Below, piece after piece: positions 54,379 through 63,566 of a stretch of 64,000 bases of DNA. The position numbers were made by a program, and so were the translations under genes. Origin of the DNA: Acinetobacter oleivorans DR1. GTDB lineage: Bacteria > Pseudomonadota > Gammaproteobacteria > Pseudomonadales > Moraxellaceae. Numbering within the stretch: the stretch's first letter is position 1; each line of letters opens with the position of its first letter. The stretch covers positions 186,001-250,000 of the forward strand of contig NC_014259.1 in NCBI RefSeq assembly GCF_000196795.1. The letters run 5' to 3'. The notes below the pieces were generated by a model. The model was not told where the DNA came from. It worked only from the letters and a program-made list of their open reading frames with translations, and did no database searches.

Positions 54379-55173
54379 ATGTTTAGTGTAAAAGATTTAT
54401 CTCCATTTGGAGCATTAATAACGGCATCTGGTGATCATGACAATATTAATGAGATCGGTGCCGAGGTTTTAAATAACTTGTTGTCTCAATATAAAGTTTT
54501 AGTATTTCGTGGATTTAAAGCGTTACCAGATCCACAATATATTAACTTTTGTGAGTCATTAGGCAATCTGATGTATTGGGAGTTTGGTGCTTTACTCAAT
54601 GTAAAAATGGAACAAGATCCTAAAAACCATATTTTCTCAAAAGGTAGGGTTGAATTGCATTGGGATGGAGCTTTTGCGAAACAAACTCCAAGAATTAATG
54701 CTTTTCAGTGTACCGTATCCTCAGAAGATGGGCGAGGTGGGGAAACACTTTTTGTTGATACCACACGTATTTTGAAAGATATACCTTCTAGTCAATTAGA
54801 AGACTGGAAGAAAATTAAGCTATCTTATTCGACTGAAAAAAAAGCACATTATGGCGGCTCAATTGATGTAAGCCTCATTGAAAACCATCCTCATAAAGGC
54901 CATTCAGTTATCCGGTTTATTGAAATCGAAAATGAAGATAATCAGGAAGTGAATCCTGTACAGCTCTCCATTAAAGATACAAATCATCAACCCGTAGAAT
55001 CACAGGAAATTGTTCAGTCAATTACAGAGATTTTATATGACCCTAAATACATGTACCAACATCAGTGGGTCAGTGGCGATTACATGTTGATTGATAATAA
55101 TTCGGTATTACATGGCCGTGCAAAAGTTGAGGGAAATGTGAATCGACATTTAAAACGTGTCCATATCTTGTAA
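54379..55173 (+). CDS. PvcB-like Fe(II)/2-oxoglutarate-dependent oxygenase (TauD/TfdA fold)
   Basis: A 264-residue oxygenase. The iron-binding HxD is in VELHWDGAFAKQTPR near residue 95, and the distal His with its Arg lies in LIDNNSVLHGR near residue 249. Partners of this sort desaturate or oxidise the isonitrile acid made by PvcA. It starts 33 bases after the PvcA-like gene on the same strand; no transport or other modifying gene follows, which differs from the pvcABCD operon of Pseudomonas. The product type is unknown. Confidence 0.85.
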   Translation: MFSVKDLSPFGALITASGDHDNINEIGAEVLNNLLSQYKVLVFRGFKALPDPQYINFCESLGNLMYWEFGALLNVKMEQDPKNHIFSKGRVELHWDGAFAKQTPRINAFQCTVSSEDGRGGETLFVDTTRILKDIPSSQLEDWKKIKLSYSTEKKAHYGGSIDVSLIENHPHKGHSVIRFIEIENEDNQEVNPVQLSIKDTNHQPVESQEIVQSITEILYDPKYMYQHQWVSGDYMLIDNNSVLHGRAKVEGNVNRHLKRVHIL

Positions 55174-55208
55174 CTAATCGATAGAAAACAAATCGATGGA
55201 AAATGTTA

Positions 55209-55520
55209 ATGGATCAAGTGCTTCAGCTGAAGTTATTAGGACAGATTTTTCATTGAGTGGGTGGTGATTCTGCTTATCAGCAGAATCATTGCCTAGATTG
55301 CTCAAAGGTTTTTAGCTCAAATGGAATCACTAGGTGAAATTCTAGCCGGAATTATAATAGGACCTAGTATATAGGGACTCTTTTACCAAATGTATTTGTC
55401 TCATTTCTGAAGTGATGTGTAGTAAAAAAATTAAAAATTTCCGTATGGGAGTTGCGGAAATTGAAAACTCTGTACAATCAGGTGTAGAAATTTTCTTAGC
55501 GGCTTATCTTGTCTAACACT
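55209..55520 (+). pseudogene. Remnant of a CPA2/Kef-type cation:proton antiporter
   Basis: The + strand encodes broken pieces: MDQVLQLKLLGQIFH then a stop, MESLGEILAGIIIGPSI then a stop, and, in another frame, LLPNVFVSFLK. Together they match the amino terminus of a monovalent cation:proton antiporter-2 protein (ILAGIxLGPS motif). At least two stops and one frameshift separate them, and the rest of the gene (about 1 kb or more) is absent. The remainder of this 515-base gap to 55688 shows only the terminator at 55618. Confidence 0.65.
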
Positions 55521-55617
55521 ATTTTTTTCTTCTTATAAAATTTGAATAATGAGCTACTTCGAATTTACAAGTGACTCATCATCATTTTCCTCACTTTAGA
55601 AGTTTACAAACCATTAA

Positions 55618-55651
55618 AAAAGCACAAATAGTAAAATCTATTTGTGCTTTT
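55618..55651. terminator. Terminator between antiporter remnant and RND gene
   Basis: AAAGCACAAATAG/CTATTTGTGCTTT stem with a six-base loop, flanked by an A-run and a short T-run. It ends the RND transcript on the minus strand, and may serve the pvcAB-like unit. Confidence 0.8.
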
Positions 55652-55688
55652 AAGCTATAAATTTTTAGTTCTATCGAGCTAAATAAAT

Positions 55689-58600
55689 TTAGCTTTTCAC
55701 TCTAAACCAAGCGGCATAGAGTGCTGGGACAAAGAATAAAGTAAGTATCGTTGCTACTGCTAACCCCCCCATAATCGCAATTGCCATTGGGCCCCATAAT
55801 GTGGAAAGTGTAAGAGGAATCATTGCTAAAATTGCTGCTAAAGCTGTCAATAGAACAGGACGAGTACGACCTACAGTGGCTTGAATAATCGCTTGTTCTG
55901 GCGTTTGACCGGTAGAAATATTTCTATCTATCTGATCAACTAAAATAACCGAATTACGCATAATCATACCAGCTAGAGCAATTACTCCTAATGTGGCCAC
56001 AAAACCGAATGGTGCACGAGTAATCAATAAGGCTAGGCTTACTCCAATCATGCCAAGTGGAGCTGTTAATACCACCATAAACATGCGACTGAAGCTTTGC
56101 AGTTGTAACATCAAGAATATTGCCCAAAGTAATAACATCACCGGCATAACAGATTGAATAGCTGTATCTGCTTTAGCACTTTCTTCAATAGTTCCTCCAG
56201 TTTCAATACTGTAGCCAATGGGTAACATTTTACGAAGATCATTTAGCATCGGTTCTATTTGCTTTGAGACATCTGGTGCTTGAGCACCAGACACGTCAGC
56301 ACGGACGCTGAGAGTTGGTAAACGGTTACGTATCCAGATTCCTCCTTCTTCTAATACAGGTCTGAGTTCAGCGACTTGATCTAGAGGAATATTTTTTCCA
56401 TTTGATGCACGAATCGTAATTTGACCCATTTGAGCTGTATCAAGCCGATTATCTGCTTTCGCTCTTGCTACAACATCAATTAACTCTGTGCCTTCTCGTA
56501 TCTGGGTAACTGTATAACCACTTAATAACATTTGTAAGGTACGTGAAATATCTTGCGAGCTTACTCCTAAACTACGGGCACGTTCCTGATTAATGATAAA
56601 TCTGATGGCTTTACTACGTTCGTTCCATTGAAAATTGACATCACGTACATTTGGATGCTGACGCATAATGTCGCGAACCTCAGCAGCAATTTCACGAACT
56701 TTTTCAGGATCTTTACCACGTACCCTAAACTGTACAGGGTAACCAACAGTGGGACCTAGCTCTAAACGATAAACCCGTGTTCGAATATGAGGGAATTGCT
56801 GAATGAGACGATTATGTAGATCAGAAGTTAATTGACTCGCTTGTTCAATATCTTTTGGATAAACAATTAACTGTGAATAATTATTTTTAGGTGTTTCTGG
56901 ATCAAGAGATAGATAAAAACGAGGAGAACCACTTCCTACATAAGCTGTGTAATCTCGGACCCGTTGATCACTGGAAAGTAATTTTTCAACCTGTTTCGTT
57001 GCGTTTAACGTTGCCGTGTAACTAGCACCTTCTTCGAGCTGTACATCAATTAGAATTTCTGCACGCGGTGAATCTGGAAAGAATTGTTTAGGAACGAATT
57101 GAAATGCAACTAAAGCGAGAACAAAGCTGAGAACAGTGGTCAGTAAAACCCATTTCCTTTTTTTGACGCACCATGCAATTTTACGACTAAACCATTGAGA
57201 AAGTTTATCTCTGTATGAATTTTTCGAGGAATGAGAATGATGTGGCTGTACTTTGGGAAGTAAAATTGTGCCTAAAAAAGGAGTAAACAGTACTGCTACA
57301 AACCAAGATACAATTAAAGAAATCCCAACCACCCAAAAAATTGATCCGGTAAACTCACTTGTTGAAGATAACGCAAAGCCAACTGGAACAAAGCCCGCCG
57401 CTGTAATTAAAGTACCTGTTAGCATAGGAAAAGCTGTATTACTCCATGCAAAACTCGCAGCTTTAAAACGGTCCAGACCTTCTTCCATTTTGACTTGCAT
57501 CATTTCAACAGCAATAATCGCGTCATCGACTAACAAGCCCAAGGCAATAATAAGTGCACCTAAGGAGATTCTTTGTAAATTTATATCTAGGCGCCACATA
57601 AAGAAAAAGGTAATACCCAAAACTAGTGGAACAGATAAAGCAACCACAATCCCTGTCCGCACGCCTAAAGCAAATAAACTGACGGCAAGAACAATGCCTA
57701 AAGCTAGAATAAAGTGTCCGAGAAATTCATTAACTGAATGCTCAACGAGACTAGGTTGATCCACTACTTTTTCAATAAAAATACCCGCAGGTAAGTTTTC
57801 TTGTACCTCTTTAATACGTTGATCTAGATGTTTGCCCAAAGAAAGAATATCGCCTTTTTCTGTCATTGAAACAGCAAGACCAGTGACACGTTCACCATTT
57901 CGTCTCATAGACATTTGTGGGGGATCGATAAACCCTTTATCAATATGAGCAACATCCCCTAAATGAATATTGTGTGTTCCGACTTGAACTACGATATTTT
58001 TTAAGTCTTGTACGCTTTTTACATCTCCATCAACACGAGCATATATACGGGCATGAGGACCTTCAAAAGTTCCTGCTGGTTCGACTGCATTTTGTTTTTG
58101 TAATTCATTAACTAAGTCTAAGGGAGAAATACCCAGTTGAGCTAACTTGGCATAATTGAATTCAATATAAAAGCGAGGTTCTTGAACGCCTAATAGAATG
58201 ACTTTGGAAACATCGGGAACCTGAAGTAAATGGTCTCTTGTAGAAAGAAGAACCTGCTTCATTTGGACATCATCAAATCCATCAGCATGAAATGCGTAAA
58301 TAGACCCAAAGGTATCTCCAAAGTCATCATTAAAAAATGGTCCTTGGATATCTTGAGGCAAATTTTGCCGTATGTCGTTTACTCGTTTACGTGCTTGATA
58401 CCAACTTTCTTCAATTTGACTTTTACGTGTCCAGTCTTTCAGAACTAAAAAGATGGTTGCTTGTCCTGGGCGTACATAACTTTGTACATAATCATAATTA
58501 GGTACTTCTTGAAGTGTACGCTGAATTTTTTCAACAACCTGTTGTTCTAAATCTCGTGTAGTAGCGCCTGGCCAATTTACATCTATTGTCATGACCTTTA

Positions 58601-58733
58601 TCGTTAAATTTGGATCTTCAGCGCGCCCTAATTTAAAATAAGCTACAGTACCTAAAAGAAGAGACAGTAGCATCGCGAAAATAATTAATGTTCGATGCTG
58701 GAGTCCCCAACTGGATAAGTTAAATCCTTTCAC
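55689..58733 (-). CDS. RND-family efflux pump, inner-membrane subunit
   Basis: A 1014-residue HAE1-type proton antiporter. The pair of Asp in helix 4 (LGLLVDDAIIAVEMM) that carries protons is present. Two large periplasmic loops and 12 helices are in the usual order, ending FFVPALYAAWF. I chose the GTG at 58733 because GGGAGG lies before it and its first base overlaps the adaptor stop (GTGA), giving translational coupling. The substrate range is unknown; no outer-membrane factor gene is adjacent, so it probably borrows another TolC-like protein. Confidence 0.93.
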   Translation of the reverse strand: MKGFNLSSWGLQHRTLIIFAMLLSLLLGTVAYFKLGRAEDPNLTIKVMTIDVNWPGATTRDLEQQVVEKIQRTLQEVPNYDYVQSYVRPGQATIFLVLKDWTRKSQIEESWYQARKRVNDIRQNLPQDIQGPFFNDDFGDTFGSIYAFHADGFDDVQMKQVLLSTRDHLLQVPDVSKVILLGVQEPRFYIEFNYAKLAQLGISPLDLVNELQKQNAVEPAGTFEGPHARIYARVDGDVKSVQDLKNIVVQVGTHNIHLGDVAHIDKGFIDPPQMSMRRNGERVTGLAVSMTEKGDILSLGKHLDQRIKEVQENLPAGIFIEKVVDQPSLVEHSVNEFLGHFILALGIVLAVSLFALGVRTGIVVALSVPLVLGITFFFMWRLDINLQRISLGALIIALGLLVDDAIIAVEMMQVKMEEGLDRFKAASFAWSNTAFPMLTGTLITAAGFVPVGFALSSTSEFTGSIFWVVGISLIVSWFVAVLFTPFLGTILLPKVQPHHSHSSKNSYRDKLSQWFSRKIAWCVKKRKWVLLTTVLSFVLALVAFQFVPKQFFPDSPRAEILIDVQLEEGASYTATLNATKQVEKLLSSDQRVRDYTAYVGSGSPRFYLSLDPETPKNNYSQLIVYPKDIEQASQLTSDLHNRLIQQFPHIRTRVYRLELGPTVGYPVQFRVRGKDPEKVREIAAEVRDIMRQHPNVRDVNFQWNERSKAIRFIINQERARSLGVSSQDISRTLQMLLSGYTVTQIREGTELIDVVARAKADNRLDTAQMGQITIRASNGKNIPLDQVAELRPVLEEGGIWIRNRLPTLSVRADVSGAQAPDVSKQIEPMLNDLRKMLPIGYSIETGGTIEESAKADTAIQSVMPVMLLLWAIFLMLQLQSFSRMFMVVLTAPLGMIGVSLALLITRAPFGFVATLGVIALAGMIMRNSVILVDQIDRNISTGQTPEQAIIQATVGRTRPVLLTALAAILAMIPLTLSTLWGPMAIAIMGGLAVATILTLFFVPALYAAWFRVKS

Positions 58734-59857
58734 GGTAACCTCCCATCCCATGCTTTTACACTCATCTTGCTATCGAGACGATGGACGCCAGCCGTAACAA
58801 TTTGTTCACCCACCTGAATACCATTGGCAACCGTAATAGTTTCAGTATTGATTTTGCTAAGTTTAACTGGACGAAGCTGAAGATTTTTTGCACCGTGGGG
58901 TAATATCCAAACGGCTGTTTGTTGTCCTTTTTGGAAGAGGGCACCAATAGGTAAAATAATCTGTTGATCTACATTCTTATTTAAAAAATGGACTGTTGCT
59001 GTCATACCTAATTTAGCTGCAGCTGGTAAATTTGATATTGAGATTCGAACACGATAAGTACGACTATTTGGATCTGCAACAGTCGCTATTTCACGCACAT
59101 GACCCGTAAAAGTATGGTCAGATAAGCTAAGTAATTTGATGCTGACCGGTTGGTCTATTTTGATTTCATTAATCTGACTTTCAGGAACATCTATCTGTAC
59201 TTCATTTTCACCATTTTGAGCTAATTTAAATATAGGCGTGCCAGCTGACACAACCTGTCCACTTTCTGCTTGAACTTCTGCAATTGTTCCTACTGCTGGT
59301 GAACGTAAAGTCGTATAACTTAAATCGTTTTGTGCCCGATCAAGGCGACTTTGTGCTGCATTTACTTGTGCTTGAGTGTTTTGATATAAGTTTTCAAGAC
59401 TATCGAGATCGGATCGTGAAATAGCGCCTATGTTAACCAGACTACGATTACGTTGAAGATCTCTTTGTAGTCTTGTGAGAGTGCTTTGTGCTTGATGCAA
59501 TTCAGCAGTTGCTTCCTGAATACTAAGTCTAAACGGAGTATCGTCTAACTGGGCCAAGGCTTGATTTTTTGTAATAGAAGCTCCTGTATCTACTAGACGT
59601 TTAATGATACGACCTGCTACCCGAAAAGAAAGTTGGCTTTCAACTCTAGGTACAATATTTCCTGAAAAAGATAAATTAGAGAGCTCACTAGCAGGATGGG
59701 CTGTGGTGAGTTGAACAGCAATAACCTTTTCTGGCTCTTCGGTTTTATTACTACAACCAATTAGGGGGAGAATACTTACAAGAAATAAAATTATAAAAAT
59801 CATGTAGATATTTGTTTCTAATGATTTTAATTGATTTTTAAACTCAATCGGAGGCAT
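58730..59857 (-). CDS. RND periplasmic adaptor (membrane fusion) lipoprotein
   Basis: A 375-residue membrane fusion protein. A lipobox ends at Cys35 (ILPLIGC), giving a lipid-anchored periplasmic protein. The lipoyl/hairpin part has the IVPRVESQLSFRVAGRIIKRL block near residues 67-87 (landmark) and a coiled-coil hairpin near 110-170. The ATG at 59857 has AAGGATC upstream; an alternative start at 59803 would give a shorter signal but lacks a ribosome site. First gene of the two-gene pump operon, divergent from a TetR regulator. Confidence 0.92.
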   Translation of the reverse strand: MPPIEFKNQLKSLETNIYMIFIILFLVSILPLIGCSNKTEEPEKVIAVQLTTAHPASELSNLSFSGNIVPRVESQLSFRVAGRIIKRLVDTGASITKNQALAQLDDTPFRLSIQEATAELHQAQSTLTRLQRDLQRNRSLVNIGAISRSDLDSLENLYQNTQAQVNAAQSRLDRAQNDLSYTTLRSPAVGTIAEVQAESGQVVSAGTPIFKLAQNGENEVQIDVPESQINEIKIDQPVSIKLLSLSDHTFTGHVREIATVADPNSRTYRVRISISNLPAAAKLGMTATVHFLNKNVDQQIILPIGALFQKGQQTAVWILPHGAKNLQLRPVKLSKINTETITVANGIQVGEQIVTAGVHRLDSKMSVKAWDGRLP

Positions 59858-59909
59858 TTCGTAGATCCTTAAAGGGATTTTTAAACAATTAAAGTTTTCA
59901 GAGGAATAT

Positions 59910-59947
59910 TTTTGTACTGGTTCGCAAAATATTTGAATTTTGTACTG
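59910..59947. promoter_or_regulatory. Direct repeats in the pump/TetR divergent region
   Basis: TTTTGTACTG occurs at 59910-59919 and 59938-59947, 28 bases apart, in the 132-base gap between the divergent pump and TetR genes. They are candidate sites for the TetR-family protein encoded at 59990. Confidence 0.5.
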
Positions 59948-59989
59948 TTTTGTATAAAATAGTCAATAAATTTTTTATGGAGATCGCAA

Positions 59990-60607
59990 ATGGAAATTAA
60001 ATCTCGAGGCAGACCGCGCTCTTATGACCCTGAGCAAGTATTAGAGCGGGCATTACATGCATTTTGGAAAGGTGGATTTTCAGGAACTTCTCTTGATACT
60101 TTGGCTTTGGCCACAGGTTTAAACCGACCAAGTCTTTATGCTGGCTTAGGAGATAAACGCACAATCTATATTAAAGCGATGCATTATTTCCAAAAATATG
60201 CCCAGACAGAATTTGGCAAAGCATTGGAACATAAAGATACGGATAGGTCGTTTGCCGATGTTATTTTGAGATATTTGCGAACAGCTCTCGAAGTAGATGG
60301 ATATCATGAAGATATCGATTTGAGTGGATGTGCAGTTATATCAACAGCCATGGCTGATGCGTTGGCTGATAATGAAATCCAAGCTGTATTAAAAGAAGTT
60401 TTAACAGAAATGAATGAACAGCTTTATCAACGCTTAAGTCTAGCTAAACAAAATCTAGAATTGCCTCATGATACGGATATTGATGCATTAGCTTTCTTAA
60501 TGACTTCTGCCGCGCATAGTATTGGAATTCGTGCTAGGGCAGGTTTAGACTTACAGCAAATCGAAATATTACTACTTTCTGTGTCTAAAATTCTTTGCCC
60601 AACTTAA
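59990..60607 (+). CDS. TetR/AcrR-family regulator of the RND operon
   Basis: A 205-residue repressor. The helix-turn-helix region (YDPEQVLERALHAFWKGGFSGTSLDTLALATGLNRPSLYAGLGDK, residues about 11-55 as landmark) is typical of the group that binds drug-like ligands. GGAG precedes the ATG. Divergent from the pump operon and the direct repeats at 59910-59947. The C-terminal domain gives no clue to the ligand. Confidence 0.87.
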   Translation: MEIKSRGRPRSYDPEQVLERALHAFWKGGFSGTSLDTLALATGLNRPSLYAGLGDKRTIYIKAMHYFQKYAQTEFGKALEHKDTDRSFADVILRYLRTALEVDGYHEDIDLSGCAVISTAMADALADNEIQAVLKEVLTEMNEQLYQRLSLAKQNLELPHDTDIDALAFLMTSAAHSIGIRARAGLDLQQIEILLLSVSKILCPT

Positions 60608-60632
60608 AGTAGAACTGTGTCTAAATTAAATA

Positions 60633-60696
60633 AAGCTCTCTAAAGTTTATCAATTATATTTTTCAAAATAGATAAATTGGGTTTTAAAGAGAGCTT
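60633..60696 (+). terminator. Possible long hairpin terminator after TetR gene
   Basis: AAGCTCTCT (60633-60641) pairs with AGAGAGCTT (60688-60696), with a weaker inner pairing AGTTTATC/GATAAATT. A T-rich tail follows (AGATTTTGTT). It is less compact than the other terminators here. Confidence 0.45.
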
Positions 60697-60729
60697 AGAT
60701 TTTGTTCCATTATCAAAATTAAATTTGCA

Positions 60730-61614
60730 CTAGGCTTTAGGCGCTTTATTAATTAAAACAATGCCTGAAATAATGAAAATTGCGCCATATAAAAATGATA
60801 AGGTTGGCTGTTCATGAATGAAAACCCAAGCCATCAGTGCAGCAAAAATAGGTTCGGAAAGTTCGGTCACTTGTACTTTTGCTGCGGGTAGATATGTTAA
60901 CGCTTTGGTTGTGCAATAAAATCCAAGAATGGTTGGCAGAACTGCCAAGCCTATTAATCCTAAAATAATATTGGAATTAAAACTAATGCTATGAAAGTTA
61001 ATTAAAAAGGGCACAGCAAGATAAACACTACCAAAAAGTAATAAATACTTCGTTAGGAATAAACCACCATTTAATCTGAATTTTTTAATTAATACTGAAA
61101 ATAGTCCATAGCCAGTGCCTGCAATAGAGGCATTGATCAGCATTAATAAACTATTTTCACCTTTCCATGAAATTAAACTAATACCCGCTACAGCTAATAA
61201 TGTTCCAGCAATAGAATGAATGTAAATACTTTCTTTTAAAACTAATCTACCAAAAAATAAAGCTGAAATAGCGGCTGAAGCCATGAGTACCACAACTACA
61301 TTGGCCGCAGCACCATGGTTGTAGGCAATAGTTTCGAAAAAGAATAGTGAAAAAATCCCTAAAAAGGCACATATCGCAATTTGGACAAAAACGCTGAGCT
61401 TACTTGGCGTGTTGCTAATAAATGCAATCTTTTGGCTAACAGGAACTTTAAATAAAAACACACTTAAAAAGAAGAACGCGATGACTGTTTTTAAAAAAGC
61501 AATGTCTTGTGGGCTTAAGCCACTGTGCATAAGCAATTTACTGATCACACCAATAGAGGCATTGAGTGCAGCAGCACAGAGTGCAAATAGAGTCCCAATA
61601 ATCAGATTATTCAC
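60730..61614 (-). CDS. EamA/DMT-family transporter
   Basis: A 294-residue drug/metabolite transporter with ten helices in two EamA halves (residues about 6-140 and 150-290). TVIAFFFLSVFLF and LAVLPTILGFYCTTKALTYLPAAKVQVTELSEPIFAALMAW are typical blocks (landmarks). It may export a metabolite or toxic compound. It is divergent from the oxidase operon that begins at 61966, and the 351-bp gap between them holds both promoters. Confidence 0.87.
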   Translation of the reverse strand: MNNLIIGTLFALCAAALNASIGVISKLLMHSGLSPQDIAFLKTVIAFFFLSVFLFKVPVSQKIAFISNTPSKLSVFVQIAICAFLGIFSLFFFETIAYNHGAAANVVVVLMASAAISALFFGRLVLKESIYIHSIAGTLLAVAGISLISWKGENSLLMLINASIAGTGYGLFSVLIKKFRLNGGLFLTKYLLLFGSVYLAVPFLINFHSISFNSNIILGLIGLAVLPTILGFYCTTKALTYLPAAKVQVTELSEPIFAALMAWVFIHEQPTLSFLYGAIFIISGIVLINKAPKA

Positions 61615-61965
61615 TTTTCTAATACTTCCATATATTTAGCCATAAGGAGTCTACATTGTTTTTCGCAATATAGCCCTGTCAAATTCCTTCTTTTCCATGA
61701 AGTATAAATTATTTAAATTTTGTTGGTGATGGATATTAATTTGAATTAGTCCATTTATTAAAAATAATTTGTTGTTTGATTGTTAATTAAATTATTTTAT
61801 TTAATTTTAATTAGAAATTCTTAAAAATAATATTTTGTTGACATTTTTAAAAATATATTTAAACATAATATTTGATTGTTTTAAGTTTAATTAATAACAG
61901 TCTTAATTCTAGCTAAATAAGTATTTAATACTTAGATAATAATTTAAATATAATGGAGATAATTC
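61615..61965. other. Divergent promoter region of the EamA gene and the oxidase operon
   Basis: AT-rich. On the plus strand a perfect TTGACA (61838-61843) is followed 20 bases later by CATAAT (61864-61869). The spacing is longer than ideal, so an activator may be needed, or the true promoter lies elsewhere. Confidence 0.45.
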
Positions 61966-62646
61966 GTGTTTTTCTCACAGGAAAGTTTGAAAAAATTAGA
62001 AAGTGCGGTTGATCATGCTATGCATAGCGAGTTTAAAAAAGATGAGATTATGCATAAATTTCATAATGAAGACTGGTTCGATGAAAATTATTATAAACGT
62101 CATATTTTAGAGTGTGTTATCCGCATTCATATGAATAATGAATTAGATGCAAATGCAGTGCGTGTTGCAGCCATCAATAATATCTCTGCCGCAAAACAGC
62201 TTTCATATTATTTATATGAGGAATTTGGTCACGATGAAATGTTCGGTCAGGATTTGACTAAATATGGCTATTCTTCAGATCAGATCGTTTCAAAAAATGC
62301 ATTTCCTGAAACATGGAAACTGATGGGGTATTTAAACTTTTGTGTAGAGAAATTTGGGGCATTACCAGCAGTCGTTTGGGACTGGTTCCTCGAATATTAT
62401 GGTGACAAATTTAATAATTTTATTACGCAAAAAGCGGGTGTTCATATGGGGAATCAGGCTGTATCGGGCGCAGCTTCGCATGTTGCATTTGATGAAGCTG
62501 AAGACCATAGCGGCATGATGACAGAGATGCTTTCTTCTGTAATTAAGACACAAGAAGACTTTGATCTAGCAATCAAGCATATCAATAGCTTTGTTCCGAT
62601 GGTGGGTGAGTATTTTCAGGCTGTACGTGCTGAAACGCTTTCATAG
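61966..62646 (+). CDS. Haem-oxygenase-like diiron oxidase (HDO), function unknown
   Basis: A 226-residue all-helical protein of the heme-oxygenase-like diiron oxidase/TenA superfamily. Likely metal ligands are Glu85/Glu86 and His89 in YEEFGHDEMF, Glu143 in FLEYYGD, and His172, Asp176 and His181 in SHVAFDEAEDHS. HDO enzymes do N-oxygenation, C-C cleavage or decarboxylation on amino acid-like substrates; the reaction here cannot be told. GTG at 61966 has GGAGATAA before it. It is followed 15 bases later by a reductase that could supply electrons, and then an ATP-grasp ligase. Confidence 0.75.
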   Translation: MFFSQESLKKLESAVDHAMHSEFKKDEIMHKFHNEDWFDENYYKRHILECVIRIHMNNELDANAVRVAAINNISAAKQLSYYLYEEFGHDEMFGQDLTKYGYSSDQIVSKNAFPETWKLMGYLNFCVEKFGALPAVVWDWFLEYYGDKFNNFITQKAGVHMGNQAVSGAASHVAFDEAEDHSGMMTEMLSSVIKTQEDFDLAIKHINSFVPMVGEYFQAVRAETLS

Positions 62647-62661
62647 CAATGGACTTAGAAT

Positions 62662-63552
62662 ATGCCAATGGTAAATATCCGCATTCAAGAGCATATTTAC
62701 ATTGCTGATTCTGAACAGTCTCTCATCGATGCGGTGCCAGATAGCGCCGTGATGAAAGGCTGTTTAAAAGGTGTGTGCCGGGTTTGTCGATGTAAGCTCA
62801 AAGGTGGAGTCGTATATGAGTCGGGAAATCAGGTTGCCGTAGGACAAGAGTTCTTACCTTGTATTAGCTATGCTCATAGCGATGTCGAAATCGCACCATT
62901 GGTTAATAATTTTAGTGTGGCTCAACTTGTTGGTAGAAGTTTTCTTGCTGAAAATATTGTTGAGCTCACATTTAAAATTAAAAGGACGTTCTTTAGCTCT
63001 AAAGCAATTGTGAATATCAAACACCCATCAGAGCCTTTAATTCGAAGTTACTCTGTGGTTTCACTGGGTGTGAAAAATTATGATTTTTTTGTTTTGCACA
63101 TAAAATTAAGACCAAATGGAATATTTTCTAACTTATTTGAAAAGCTAGCGATTGGTGATCAATTAGAATACAACCTGAATAATCATATAGAACCTGAATA
63201 CGAGAAAAATATCTCTACGCTGAATATTGTAAGCGGTGGAAGCGGCATGGGAGCTGCCCTTACTCGTGGATTGGATCTCATCCGAAAAAATCCTATTTCT
63301 AAAGTAAATATCTATGCGATTAATCGGTCGGTTTTAAGTGATTATCATCAACATTGCTTCAATGTTTTTCGAGAACAAGTTGATGCTGAGGTCAATATTA
63401 TAAATATCCCGTTTTGTACGTGGACGAATAATGGATTTGATTTTTCAAATTATTTGGACTCTCACGAGTTAACAGTGGGTGTTGGTTCTACCCCAATAAT
63501 TAATAAAATTTTAAATCAGCCTCTGTGTGAGTTAGAAAGTTTTGGTCCCTAA
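62662..63552 (+). CDS. 2Fe-2S ferredoxin/FAD/NAD(P)H reductase
   Basis: A 296-residue single-chain reductase. The 2Fe-2S motif is C34-x4-C39-x2-C42 and a fourth Cys near residue 67 (FLPCISYA), as in plant-type ferredoxins. The FAD module has RSYSVVSLG, and the NAD module IVSGGSGMGAALTRGLDLI. It likely passes electrons from NAD(P)H to the oxidase upstream, as benzoate dioxygenase reductases do for their partners. ATG 62662 is used; a second ATG two codons in is possible. Confidence 0.83.
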   Translation: MPMVNIRIQEHIYIADSEQSLIDAVPDSAVMKGCLKGVCRVCRCKLKGGVVYESGNQVAVGQEFLPCISYAHSDVEIAPLVNNFSVAQLVGRSFLAENIVELTFKIKRTFFSSKAIVNIKHPSEPLIRSYSVVSLGVKNYDFFVLHIKLRPNGIFSNLFEKLAIGDQLEYNLNNHIEPEYEKNISTLNIVSGGSGMGAALTRGLDLIRKNPISKVNIYAINRSVLSDYHQHCFNVFREQVDAEVNIINIPFCTWTNNGFDFSNYLDSHELTVGVGSTPIINKILNQPLCELESFGP

Positions 63553-63566
63553 CGGAGACTGTAACA

